NCBI GenBank assembly: GCA_020637365.1
Contig: JACJWE010000001.1
Coordinates: 1,456,001-1,520,000 of the forward strand
Direction of reading: 5' to 3'
Source: Acidimicrobiia bacterium
Lineage (GTDB): Bacteria; Actinomycetota; Acidimicrobiia; IMCC26256; JAGNEX01
Length of the DNA: 64,000 bases
A program made the position numbers and the translations under genes. Numbering within the stretch: the stretch's first letter is position 1; every line of letters begins with the position of its first letter. Of the stretch, positions 55,987 to 64,000 are shown piece by piece. Below the pieces are notes generated by a model that made no database searches, had not been told where the DNA came from, and worked only from the letters and a program-made list of their open reading frames with translations.

Positions 55987-56238
55987 ATGGAACGCTCTGA
56001 AGTATTTGAACGTGTCGTCAAAAATGCTGCCGACGTTTTTGCCGCCGACGCTGGAACGATCAGCGAAGAAACCTTGATCGTCGAAGATCTCGAAGCTGAC
56101 TCGCTGGCCCGCGTCGAATTCTTGATGGCTCTCGAAGACGAGTTCGATCTCGTCATCGAAGAAGAGGTTGCTAGTCAGGCGACCACCATTGGCAAGGTCA
56201 CCGACTTGGTGGTCGAAAACTTGGGCGCCAACGCGTGA
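55987..56238 (+). CDS. acpP: Acyl carrier protein
   Basis: 83 aa, acidic four-helix carrier. The phosphopantetheine Ser is in EADSLARVEFLMALEDEFDL (DSL motif) with acidic helix II; LARVE replaces the usual LDxVE. AAGGAG lies upstream of the ATG. The stop overlaps the GTG of fabF. Confidence 0.95.
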   Translation: MERSEVFERVVKNAADVFAADAGTISEETLIVEDLEADSLARVEFLMALEDEFDLVIEEEVASQATTIGKVTDLVVENLGANA

Positions 56239-57485
56239 GCCCGCTCGCCGAACTGGACCGCCCCAACTCCCAGCGAGTTGTCATTACCGGCCTCGGGGCC
56301 GTGACACCCGCCGGACTGTCGGTCAAAGAGACCTGGGAGACCGTCCTGACCGGCGCCTCCATGGCTGCACCCATCACCGCGTGGGATGCTTCCGAAGAGC
56401 CCGTGAATTTCGCCTGCGAAGTCAAGGGGTTTGACCCCCTCGCGGTGATGGACCGGGCCGAGGCACGCCGTACCGACAGGGTGACCCAGCTCGGCGTGGC
56501 CGCCGCCGCCGAAGCGATGAGTGACGCCGGTGCGCTAAGCGCGGATCCCGAGCGGATCGGCACACTCGTATCGACGGGCATCGGCGGTCAAAGCACCGTC
56601 TATGACGGCGCCATCACCTGTGAGAACAAAGGCACCCGCCGGGTCAGCCCGTTCTTCGTCCCGGCGACCATGCCGAACGCTATCAGCGCTGCAATCGCCA
56701 TGGTTCACGGACTCAAAGGCCCGAGCCTGTGCATCTGCACAGCGTGCGCCGCGGGTACCCACTCCATCGGTGAAGCGGCCCGCATGATCCGCAGCGGTTC
56801 GGCGGACGTCATGCTCGCAGGCGGCGCCGAAGCCACCGTCCACAAGCTACCGATGGGCGCGTTTTGGCGGATGGGCGCGCTCTCGACCCGGGTGGATGAT
56901 CCAAGCAGCGCGTGTCGTCCATTCGATGCGGATCGAGACGGATTCGTCATGGGTGAAGGCGCCGCGGTCGTCGTGCTTGAACGTCTTGACCTCGCCGTCG
57001 AACGCGGTGCAAACATCTACGCGGAGGTCCGTGGATACGGGCTTACCTCCGACGCGTACCACATCACTTCACCGTCAGAAGATGGTGAAGGCATCCGGCG
57101 CTGTATGCGCCATGCAGTATCGGATGCACAACTCCAGCCCGCAGATATCGTCCACGTCAATGCTCATGGCACATCGACACCGTTGAACGACCTCATCGAA
57201 GGCAACGCCGTCGCAAAGGAACTCGGTGAGCAAGCGATCGTCACGTCGACCAAGGGCGTAACGGGACACTGCATCGGCGCGGCGGGAGCCATCGAAGCCG
57301 TGCTCGCCACCTTGACGCTTCGCGACAACGTCATCCCGCCGACGGCAAACCTGGCCAACCTGGATCCCAAGATTCCCATCTCGATCGTTTCGGGCCAACC
57401 CATGGAGTTGAACGGCGATGCCGTCATTTCAAACTCATTGGGCTTTGGCGGACACAACGCCTCGCTATGTCTGACTCGCTACTGA
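56235..57485 (+). CDS. fabF: 3-oxoacyl-ACP synthase II FabF
   Basis: Condensing enzyme, 416 aa from GTG 56235 (GTGA overlap with acpP). VVITGLGAVTPAGLS, the catalytic Cys in CICTACAAGTHSIGEAARMI, His in VHVNAHGTSTPLND and in GVTGHCIGAAGAIEAV, and a terminal NSLGFGGHNASLCL. Elongates malonyl-ACP chains. No FabH-type initiating synthase is present in the window. Confidence 0.95.
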   Translation: MSPLAELDRPNSQRVVITGLGAVTPAGLSVKETWETVLTGASMAAPITAWDASEEPVNFACEVKGFDPLAVMDRAEARRTDRVTQLGVAAAAEAMSDAGALSADPERIGTLVSTGIGGQSTVYDGAITCENKGTRRVSPFFVPATMPNAISAAIAMVHGLKGPSLCICTACAAGTHSIGEAARMIRSGSADVMLAGGAEATVHKLPMGAFWRMGALSTRVDDPSSACRPFDADRDGFVMGEGAAVVVLERLDLAVERGANIYAEVRGYGLTSDAYHITSPSEDGEGIRRCMRHAVSDAQLQPADIVHVNAHGTSTPLNDLIEGNAVAKELGEQAIVTSTKGVTGHCIGAAGAIEAVLATLTLRDNVIPPTANLANLDPKIPISIVSGQPMELNGDAVISNSLGFGGHNASLCLTRY

Positions 57486-58999
57486 CCACGACCGCCGCCG
57501 AGGCGCGCCCCACCGCTGACGGCCCTGCCGCCAGCGACCCTACCGGTGACGCTCAAAGCGACGTCGCCGACATCTCACCGGAGTTGTGGTGGGACCGCCT
57601 CCAAGAAATTGGACAGGTCTCCGAAGGTGCAGCGCTGCTGGCCGGCATGCCGATCAGCGCTCAACGCAGTTTCAGCGCGTGGGCAACCATCACCGAACTC
57701 GGTGACCGGTCGGTCGTGTTGTTCTGCATCGACGCGCAACGAACCAACGCCTTTGGTGTTACCGAAGCCGAAACGGTCGAACGGGCTGTTCGTCTGGCAT
57801 ACGAAGTCGGACTGCCCCTCGTCGGCATGGTCCGGAGCGCTGGCCTCACGATCGCCGACGGCATCGCTGGCGTGCACTCGTGGGGTCGCGTGGCCCGCGC
57901 TATGGCCGACGTCTCTGGAAGCGTGCCATTCCTGCTCGGCGTGTCAGGCCCTTTGGTCGGAGGACTGGCCCTCGTCGGCGGACTCGCCGACATGGTCGTC
58001 ATGGGCGAGGAGTCGTTCTCATACCTTTCCGGGCCGGCCGCTGCGCTCAACCTGACCGGAGAGATCATTACGGGGCACGAACTTGGCGGTGCGCTCGTCC
58101 ACGCCGAACGTTCGGGCATGGCAACCGAGGTCGTACCCGATGATGAGATCCTCGACGCTGTGACCGATTTCGTCGCATTCTTGCCCAACAACTCACTCGA
58201 TGAGCCGCCGATCCTTCCGACCGATGACCCACTGGATCGTCCTTGTGAGCAGTCCGCTCGGGTCGTGCCGGCCGATGCTCGTCAGGCCTACGACGTCCGC
58301 ACGGTCATCGCCGATCTCACCGATGAAGGATCATGGCTGGAAACGAGTGGCAAGTTCGCCCCCAACCTCGTCACCGGCTTTGCCACCGTCGGTGGACGCG
58401 TCATCGGCATCGTGGCCAATCAGCCGCTCGTCCGGGCAGGCACCCTCGACATCGACGGTTCGAAGAAGGGCGCTCGTTTCGTACGCTTCTGCGACGCTTA
58501 CCATCTGCCCCTGTTGACCCTTGTCGACACACCTGGTTACGAACCGGGCCGCGACCTCGAATGGGGTGGGATCATCAGATATGGAGCTCAGCTCGTTCAG
58601 GCCTACGCCGACGCGTCCTGCCCTCGTATCTGCGTGGTACTCCGAAAGGCCTACGGCGGCGCCTACATCGTCATGGACTCAAAGCAGATGGGTAATGACG
58701 CCTGTTTCGCCTGGCCGAACGCCGAAATTGCCGTCATGGGCGCTCCTGGCGCCGTCGAGATTCTGCACCGCAAAGAGCTCTCAACGCTCGATAGCGACGC
58801 GGCCGTCCTGCGCAGAACCGAGCACCTGACCGAATATGAGGAGCGCTTCTGCACCCCGGTCATCGCCGCCCAGCGGGGCTACGTCGACCATGTCATCGCC
58901 CCCGAAGACACGCGTCGAGCGGTTGCTGGCGCACTGTTTCGGTTGCGCAGCAAACGTCAGGCCGCGGTTGAGCGCCGTCACGCCAACGGGCCTGTCTAG
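57467..58999 (+). CDS. Acyl-CoA carboxylase carboxyltransferase subunit of the FAS operon
   Basis: 510 aa. Two crotonase-like halves: N-terminal (FSAWATITELGDRSVVLF, SGPLVGGLALVGGLADMV) and C-terminal (NLVTGFATVGGRVIGIVANQP, LLTLVDTPGYEPGRDLEWGG, KAYGGAYIVMDSKQMGNDACFAWPNAEIAVMGAPGAVEIL). This is the AccD/PccB arrangement for making malonyl-CoA. It starts 19 bp inside fabF. The order with fabD, ACP and fabI places it as the malonyl-CoA supply step. The biotin carrier must be encoded elsewhere. Confidence 0.9.
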   Translation: MSDSLLTTTAAEARPTADGPAASDPTGDAQSDVADISPELWWDRLQEIGQVSEGAALLAGMPISAQRSFSAWATITELGDRSVVLFCIDAQRTNAFGVTEAETVERAVRLAYEVGLPLVGMVRSAGLTIADGIAGVHSWGRVARAMADVSGSVPFLLGVSGPLVGGLALVGGLADMVVMGEESFSYLSGPAAALNLTGEIITGHELGGALVHAERSGMATEVVPDDEILDAVTDFVAFLPNNSLDEPPILPTDDPLDRPCEQSARVVPADARQAYDVRTVIADLTDEGSWLETSGKFAPNLVTGFATVGGRVIGIVANQPLVRAGTLDIDGSKKGARFVRFCDAYHLPLLTLVDTPGYEPGRDLEWGGIIRYGAQLVQAYADASCPRICVVLRKAYGGAYIVMDSKQMGNDACFAWPNAEIAVMGAPGAVEILHRKELSTLDSDAAVLRRTEHLTEYEERFCTPVIAAQRGYVDHVIAPEDTRRAVAGALFRLRSKRQAAVERRHANGPV

Positions 59000-59043
59000 G
59001 TCCTCACGGGACGCTCAGGCCCACATCCAAGGATGTTCTCAGA

Positions 59044-59808
59044 ATGATTCTCGAAGGAAAAACCATCGTCGTCACCGGTGTTCTCACCAATGCATCGATC
59101 GCTACGTCGATCGCCGAGGTCGCCACCGCTCAAGGGGCCAACGTCATCTTGACGTCGTTCGGTAAGGCAACCCGCTTGACCGAACGGCTCGCCAAACGAC
59201 TCGACCCCCCCGCGCCGGTCCTCAATTTCGATGCCACCGATCCTGCAGACGAGACCAACCTTGCAGCATCGCTGGCCGAACACACCGATCGTGTGGACGG
59301 TGTCGTCCATGCGATCGGGTTCGCGCCAGCCAGCTGCCTCGGCGCTCCGCTGCTGGACGCCCCGTGGAGCGATGTCGCCACGGCTATCGAGGTGTCGGCG
59401 TATTCACTGAAGCGATTGGTCGCTGGGTGTCTGCCCCTGATGACCGAAGGCGGTTCGGTCGTCGCCCTCGACTTCGACGCCCGGGTCGCGTGGAAGCACT
59501 ACAACTGGATGGGTGTCGCCAAAGCCAGCCTCGAATCGCTCACCCGATACCTCGCACGTGAAGTAGGCCCCCAGGGCGTGCGCGTCAACTGCGTGGCCGC
59601 TGGCCCGATCAGGACGATGGCAGCCACCCATATCCCCGGTTTTGAAGACATCGAAGGGGCCTGGAACGACCGCTCCCCGCTCCAATGGGAGATCGCCAAC
59701 CCAGAACCGGTCGCACGCACGGTCGTTGGTTTGTTGAGCGACTTCTTTCCGGTCACGACCGGTGCGCTCATCCCGGCGGACGGCGGCGTTCACATGGTGG
59801 GGATCTAG
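59044..59808 (+). CDS. fabI: Enoyl-ACP reductase, FabI/InhA type
   Basis: NADH-dependent last step of each elongation cycle. 254 aa with GKTIVVTGVLTNASIATSIAEVA, DGVVHAIGFAP, Asp-Phe-Asp in VVALDFDARVAW and the InhA-like active-site YNWMGVAKASLESLTRYLARE, then VNCVAAGPIRTMAATHIPGF and GALIPADGGVHMV. The YNWMxVAKxxLES run is very close to mycobacterial InhA. Last gene of the FAS operon, 44 bp after the carboxylase gene and before the terminator. Confidence 0.94.
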   Translation: MILEGKTIVVTGVLTNASIATSIAEVATAQGANVILTSFGKATRLTERLAKRLDPPAPVLNFDATDPADETNLAASLAEHTDRVDGVVHAIGFAPASCLGAPLLDAPWSDVATAIEVSAYSLKRLVAGCLPLMTEGGSVVALDFDARVAWKHYNWMGVAKASLESLTRYLAREVGPQGVRVNCVAAGPIRTMAATHIPGFEDIEGAWNDRSPLQWEIANPEPVARTVVGLLSDFFPVTTGALIPADGGVHMVGI

Positions 59809-59836
59809 CCGCCCGTCAAGGCACCACCTCAGCCTT

Positions 59837-59896
59837 CACAAATCAGTCCTCCACAAATCAGTCCTCCACAAATCAGTCCTCCACAAATCAGTCCTC
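59837..59896. repeat. Four exact 15-bp tandem repeats after fabI
   Basis: CACAAATCAGTCCTC repeated four times without a mismatch in the fabI 3' region, followed by a partial copy. Non-coding. Perfect identity suggests recent expansion. Confidence 0.9.
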
Positions 59897-59927
59897 AGTC
59901 CTCCACAGAGCCCCGCAAGCCCACACG

Positions 59928-59964
59928 AACGGCCCGACACTCCTTGAAGGAGCGTCGGGCCGTT
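59928..59964. terminator. Bidirectional terminator after the FAS operon
   Basis: Long stem AACGGCCCGAC / GTCGGGCCGTT continuing as CTCC/GGAG after a one-base mismatch, tetraloop region TTGA, flanked by T-rich sequence. Between convergent fabI and the aldehyde dehydrogenase. Confidence 0.85.
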
Positions 59965-60027
59965 TCTCTACGCAGCGAGAGGGCCAGCGGCCCCCGCCGA
60001 TGACTCGGCAGTGACCACCGTCCAGCG

Positions 60028-61458
60028 TTACATAAGTTTCTTGATGATGGTCTGCTTGGTCGGGGTGAACGGCGGGTACAGCACACCGGGGTCGAGCAGC
60101 TGGCTGCGGCGCAGCACCGACTTGGCGTGTGAGAACGTCGTAAAACTCGCCTCACCGTGATACGCGCCCTGACCGGATGGGCCGACGCCGCCGAAGGGCA
60201 GGAACGGGTTACTTACCTGGAAGACGGTTGCGTTCACACACGCACCACCAGAGGAGGTTTGGTCGAGGACCTTATCTTCGGTCTCAGCGGACTGCGAGAA
60301 CACGTAGAGGGCCAGCGGCTTGTCGCGGTCGTTGACGAAATCGATCGCATCGTCGACCGAATCGACAGCGATGACAGGAAGGATCGGACCGAAGATCTCT
60401 TCTTGCATGACCGGCGCTTCGGGATCGACATCGACGAGTACCGTCGGGCCGATAAAGCGCGCTGCCCGGTCGTGTGCACCGCCGACGGCGACCTTGCCGT
60501 TCCGGTCGTCGGCTTCAGGCATCAGGCGCATCAAGCGGTCGAAATGCCGTTCGTTCACGATCCGGGCAATGTCGGCGGAATCTTGAGGATTCTCACCGTA
60601 AAAGTCTCCGACGACCTTGGCGAGCTGGTCGACAAAGGCGTCGTGGACATCGCGCTCGACGAGCACATAGTCCGGGGCGACACAGGTCTGACCGGCGTTC
60701 ATCATGCGACCAAACATCACGCGTCGCGCTGCCAAACCAAGGTTCGCATCCGATGCGACGATGACCGGGCTCTTCCCGCCGAGTTCGAGGGTGGTTGGCG
60801 TCAGGTGCCGGGCCGCCGCCGCTGCGATCACGCGAGCGACAACGCCGTTACCGGTGTAGAGGATGTGGTCCCACTGCTCTTCGAGGAGGGCGACCGATTC
60901 AGGGATAGCACCTTCGACGACGACAACCGCTTCTGGGTCGACGTACTGCGGGATCAAACGCGCCATCGCTGCGGATGTGGCCGGTGCCAGCTCGGACGGC
61001 TTCAAGACGACGGTGTTGCCCGCAGCGATTGCGCCGATCAGCGGCCCAACCGAAAGTTGCAACGGATAGTTCCACGGTGCGATCACCAGGACGGTTCCCA
61101 GCGGGTCCTGGTGGATGAACGACTTGCCAGGTTGGAGCGCGATCGGTGTTGATACCTTGCGGGGTTTGGCCCACTTTTCAAGGTTCTTCAGGGTCATATC
61201 GATTTCGGCCAGCAGAAACTGCGTCTCGGTCAGAGCGGCTTCAAGACCGGATTTCCCAAGGTCTGCGTGCAGCACCTCGGCCCACTCCTCGGAGTTCTCC
61301 TTGAGCATTGATTGGAGGCCTCGGAGCTGTTCGAGTCTCCATTCGAGCGGTCGGGTCTTACCGGACCGAAATGTGGCCTTCAGCATCTTGACGAGTGCTG
61401 GCACCTGGGCCACCACCTCTTCGGTTGACTGATTGCTGGATGACAGCGTTTGCGTCAT
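60028..61458 (-). CDS. Aldehyde dehydrogenase
   Basis: NAD(P)-dependent oxidation of aldehydes to acids. Start ATG 61458 (MTQTLSSSNQ) with GAGGAGGGG upstream; the opening at 61530 is less likely. 476 aa. PLGTVLVIAPWNYPLQLSVGP, TLELGGKSPVIV (catalytic Glu), MNAGQTCVAPDYVLV (catalytic Cys), EEIFGPILPV and NPFLPFGGVGPSGQGAYHG. Closest in layout to class 3-type fatty aldehyde dehydrogenases, including the C-terminal extension. Substrate not determined. Confidence 0.93.
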   Translation of the reverse strand: MTQTLSSSNQSTEEVVAQVPALVKMLKATFRSGKTRPLEWRLEQLRGLQSMLKENSEEWAEVLHADLGKSGLEAALTETQFLLAEIDMTLKNLEKWAKPRKVSTPIALQPGKSFIHQDPLGTVLVIAPWNYPLQLSVGPLIGAIAAGNTVVLKPSELAPATSAAMARLIPQYVDPEAVVVVEGAIPESVALLEEQWDHILYTGNGVVARVIAAAAARHLTPTTLELGGKSPVIVASDANLGLAARRVMFGRMMNAGQTCVAPDYVLVERDVHDAFVDQLAKVVGDFYGENPQDSADIARIVNERHFDRLMRLMPEADDRNGKVAVGGAHDRAARFIGPTVLVDVDPEAPVMQEEIFGPILPVIAVDSVDDAIDFVNDRDKPLALYVFSQSAETEDKVLDQTSSGGACVNATVFQVSNPFLPFGGVGPSGQGAYHGEASFTTFSHAKSVLRRSQLLDPGVLYPPFTPTKQTIIKKLM

Positions 61459-61635
61459 TGGGCGGTACCCCTCCTCGGCGCGACACGGGCGCCGGTTCGA
61501 TCTGGAACAGGTTTCAATCCAGCTTTGCAACTTAGTTCAGCCGCACTTCACAAAAGAAGCGCACCTGCCAAAAGAACGACGAACCGCGAAGCGCCGCCGC
61601 GTTGGCCAGACGAGCAGGCCGCACCGCTATCGAGA

Positions 61636-63221
61636 TCAGGGGCCGATGCGATCGAGGATGCTCTGCCCATTCGGGATCCGGAATCGAGCGATCACGGTCG
61701 GCGTTGGGGTGTTGGGCGTATCGATCGGCACGCTCTTGAGTTCGGCGATGATCTGGTCGCGGGTGATTTGCAGCACGCCGTATCCGTGGCGGAATACATC
61801 GGCAAACTGCATTCCCGGAAAGATGCCTCCCATGACATCGTTCACCAACGACACGGGATCGCTCAGGTACTGGTCAAATCCCGGTGAGGTGATCGAGCCG
61901 GTGACCAGTTCGACGGCGACGGGTTGAGATCCAGGTCGATCGAAGTCTGGTCGGAGGGTACCGGCGAGGAACATGTGCAAATCGCCGGTAACGACCACGA
62001 CGTTCTTGATGTTGTTCTGCTCGATATGGGAAAGCACGGCTCTGCGTTCCCACTGGTAGCCGTCCCATTGATCACCGTTGAGATAGAAGCCTGCGTTCAT
62101 CTGCTCCCAACGACCCGGGCGTCGAGTCCAATAGCTGTCGAAATCAAGAAGCCGCCACGGCATCATCATCACCGGGTTACCAATGAGCTTCCAGGTCGCG
62201 GCCGAACCGCCGAGACTCGACATGAGCCACTGACGTTGTGCACCGCCGAGCAGGGTGCGACCATCGGCGTGCGACAGTGTTGCCGAACCGGTCGCCGAGT
62301 TGCCGCCGGGCAGTTCGGGATCCCGATATTGGCGATCGTCGGTCATGAAAATGTCGGCGAGATTGCCCCAATTGATCGCCCGATAGATCCGCGACGGGTC
62401 GTGCGCGGGGCCGAAGGTGGGTTGGTAGTCGAACCACGCTCGGTAGGCGTGCGCGGTCTGAAAGCCGATCTCACCAATGTTGTAGTTGTCTTCAACCTCG
62501 TGGTCATCCCAAACAGCGACCATCGGGGCCGAGGCGTGCAGTGCCTGCAGATCGGGATCGGAGCGATACAGCTTGTACTTGTCGCGGTATTGCTCGATCA
62601 CCTTGGGATAGGCGACCGGATCACTGCGTACGCCGTCGCCGTAGTCGTTGTATTCATAGATGTAGTCGCCCAGGTGCACGAAGTAGTCGAGGTCTTCGTT
62701 GGCCATGGCGCGGTACGCGTTGTAATAGCCGCTGGTGTAGTTGGCGCATGAGCACACGCCGATCTTGAGCTTTTCGACCGGTGCTCCGGGGGCGGGTGCG
62801 GTCCGAGCGCGCCCGACCGGGCTGGTCTGACCCTTGGCCGTAAATCGGTACCAATACCGGGTGTAAGGGTTCAAGTCCGTGACCGCGACCTTGGCGGTGT
62901 GATCGTAGGCCTCCGATGCCTGAACCGTGCCGCTTTGAACCACGTTCGAAAAGTCGGGGTCGGTCGATACATGCCAATCGATGGGAAAGACATCCGAAAA
63001 ACCGCTCGGACGGACACGGGTCCAAATGTTGAAGCCATCGCTTCGGGGATCGCCCGAGACAACGCCCTGGGGATAAGGACCCCCATCTGAGTTGGCACCT
63101 GCCAAACGCTGTGGATTGAACGCGCGCACCGAGGCGGCAACCGCTCCCCGGCCGCCATGCCTCCGAGGACCTTTCGGCGCGTGATGGACGGTCTTTGATT
63201 TGACGTACTGCTGCTGCTCAC
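61636..63221 (-). CDS. phoD: PhoD-type alkaline phosphatase/phosphodiesterase, Tat-exported (one frameshift)
   Basis: Start GTG 63221 (VSSSSTSNQRP) with GGGGAG upstream; ATG 63233 is an alternative. A twin-arginine signal SITRRKVLGGMAAG is joined to AVAASVRAFNPQRLA after adding one G at 63146-63149. The mature enzyme has YPQGVVSGDPRSDGFNIWTRV, VCSCANYTSGYYNAYRAM, VHLGDYIYEYNDYG, VWDDHEVEDNYNIG and VVTGDLHMFLAG, the metal ligands of PhoD phosphatases. About 530 aa. Secreted phosphate scavenging is likely. Confidence 0.9.
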
Positions 63222-63904
63222 CGGTCTCCCCATCGTCCGTGTGACAGGCCCTTAAGGACCCGTTAACCAGCGGCACCGGTTCACTCGACGTCGGCCTGGC
63301 CACGTCGACCATCGATGCGCCGCCCCGATTCCACCCGAGCGCAGAGTAGTCAGCGCGAGCCCGAAACACCACGGTTTCCTAAGAGATCTCGATCCTTCGG
63401 ACAATTCGACACCAAGCCGAACCCGCAGGACGCCCGCATCCGACCAGCTCGCCGTTCTACGCGAGATAGCCCGGCGTTGAACACAGACGGATCTATTACA
63501 TCTGCAATTCAGATGGGCACGCGTTGAATCGATCGCTCAATACCAATAGCTTGAAGTTCGCAACCTGCTCACTGCAGGCAGCAGTCGGCGGCCAAACCCG
63601 GCCGTGATGTGAAGGGGATCAGCTGCTTTCACCCGCCAGGTGGACAGTCCGACACCGGCTACGCGCATCCCAGGAGGAGCGCAGCCACAACCGAGAGTGG
63701 GGTCGTCACAACCGCTGGATCCGTTTCGGCAGTCTGTGAAACCGGACGTCTCAGACGTTCTTCTCGGCAGAAGTCTTCAACCGTCACGGTTGCTGCCGAC
63801 GAAACCCTCCGGCCTGCGGTCGGTCATTACCCGACCGAATTTGGTTCCTTGGCTCACCGCCTTCCGGAACCCACTCTCGACCGCCTCCTTGGAGGTTTTT
63901 CGAA
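63222..63904. other. Non-coding region between divergent phoD and the last gene
   Basis: About 680 bp. No supported gene; ORFs here lack initiation signals. No Pho box or known riboswitch recognised by eye. Confidence 0.4.
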
Positions 63905-64000
63905 ATGCCTGCTTTCAAGCTGTTCATGCCCGCTGCGCTCGCGCTGATCGGAACCGCAAATACGGTCGTTCCAGCACCGGCGATCACAACACCAGATACC
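63905..64000 (+). CDS. Start of a secreted protein, truncated by the window end
   Basis: ATG 63905 with TTGGAGG about 9 bases upstream. The 32 visible codons form a signal peptide (MPAFKLFMPAALALIG then TANTVVPAPA). The frame is open to the end of the window. Function cannot be inferred. Confidence 0.7.
   Translation, partial: MPAFKLFMPAALALIGTANTVVPAPAITTPDT

Noticed and set aside
1..64000. CRISPR array, prophage, insertion sequence or integrative element
   Set aside because: No spaced direct repeats of CRISPR type, no transposase, integrase or phage structural genes found.

Overview
The window is high-GC DNA with the gene content of an actinomycete of the Acidimicrobiia type (Ilumatobacter/Microthrix-like; placement is inference from gene content, not from a marker tree). 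Supporting points are an InhA-like enoyl-ACP reductase, an F420 guanylyltransferase (FbiD/CofC type), an IclR regulator beside leuCD, LAxTG-type wall-sorting tails, and many lineage-typical small hypotheticals. No phage, plasmid, transposon or CRISPR features were seen, so this reads as ordinary chromosome.

Layout. 0-4.5 kb: a membrane protein coupled to a Ser/Thr/Gly-repeat LASTG surface protein, rnhB, a GYD protein, an RpiB-like isomerase and an HAD phosphatase. 4.6-13.3 kb: a GH38 alpha-mannosidase, a large unknown protein and a wall-anchored S15/CocE hydrolase. 13.3-18.4 kb: fbiD, a PIG-L deacetylase, HU, tRNA-Glu, tRNA-Gln, a DUF218 protein and gltX. 18.4-35 kb: an acyl-CoA dehydrogenase, then the branched-chain amino acid block (leuB-ilvE-cimA, iclR/leuC-leuD, leuA) with serA, interrupted by greA and a sigma factor/membrane protein/lipoprotein group. 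35-43.5 kb: envelope functions (MANTG surface protein, lytic transglycosylase, two ABC-2 exporter pairs, an AlgI-like MBOAT). 43.5-50.5 kb: an acyl-CoA carboxylase/acyl-CoA dehydrogenase/crotonase group. 51-60 kb: an AlgJ/X-like protein and a type II fatty-acid synthase locus (fabZ divergent from fabD, lipoyl-like, fabG, acpP, fabF, accD-like, fabI). 60-64 kb: an aldehyde dehydrogenase, a PhoD phosphatase and the start of a secreted protein.

The most informative non-coding finds are two transcription attenuators. One before leuB-ilvE-cimA has a 23-codon leader ending with consecutive Val-Ile-Val-Ile codons; the other before leuA has a 13-codon leader with three consecutive Leu codons. Each is followed by a perfect hairpin and a second hairpin with a T6 tract. 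This suggests that the citramalate/isoleucine branch (cimA plus the dual-use leuB and ilvE) responds to Ile/Val-tRNA charging, leuA to leucine, and leuCD to a divergent IclR regulator with a 23-bp palindrome.

Seventeen small indels interrupt otherwise well-conserved genes (GH38 x2, CocE, leuD, PhoD, and twelve in the 45.6-50.5 kb carboxylase operon). Many are a missing base in a C/G run and each repair restores family sequence, so sequencing or assembly error is more likely than gene decay. Those genes are annotated at full span with the breakpoints listed.
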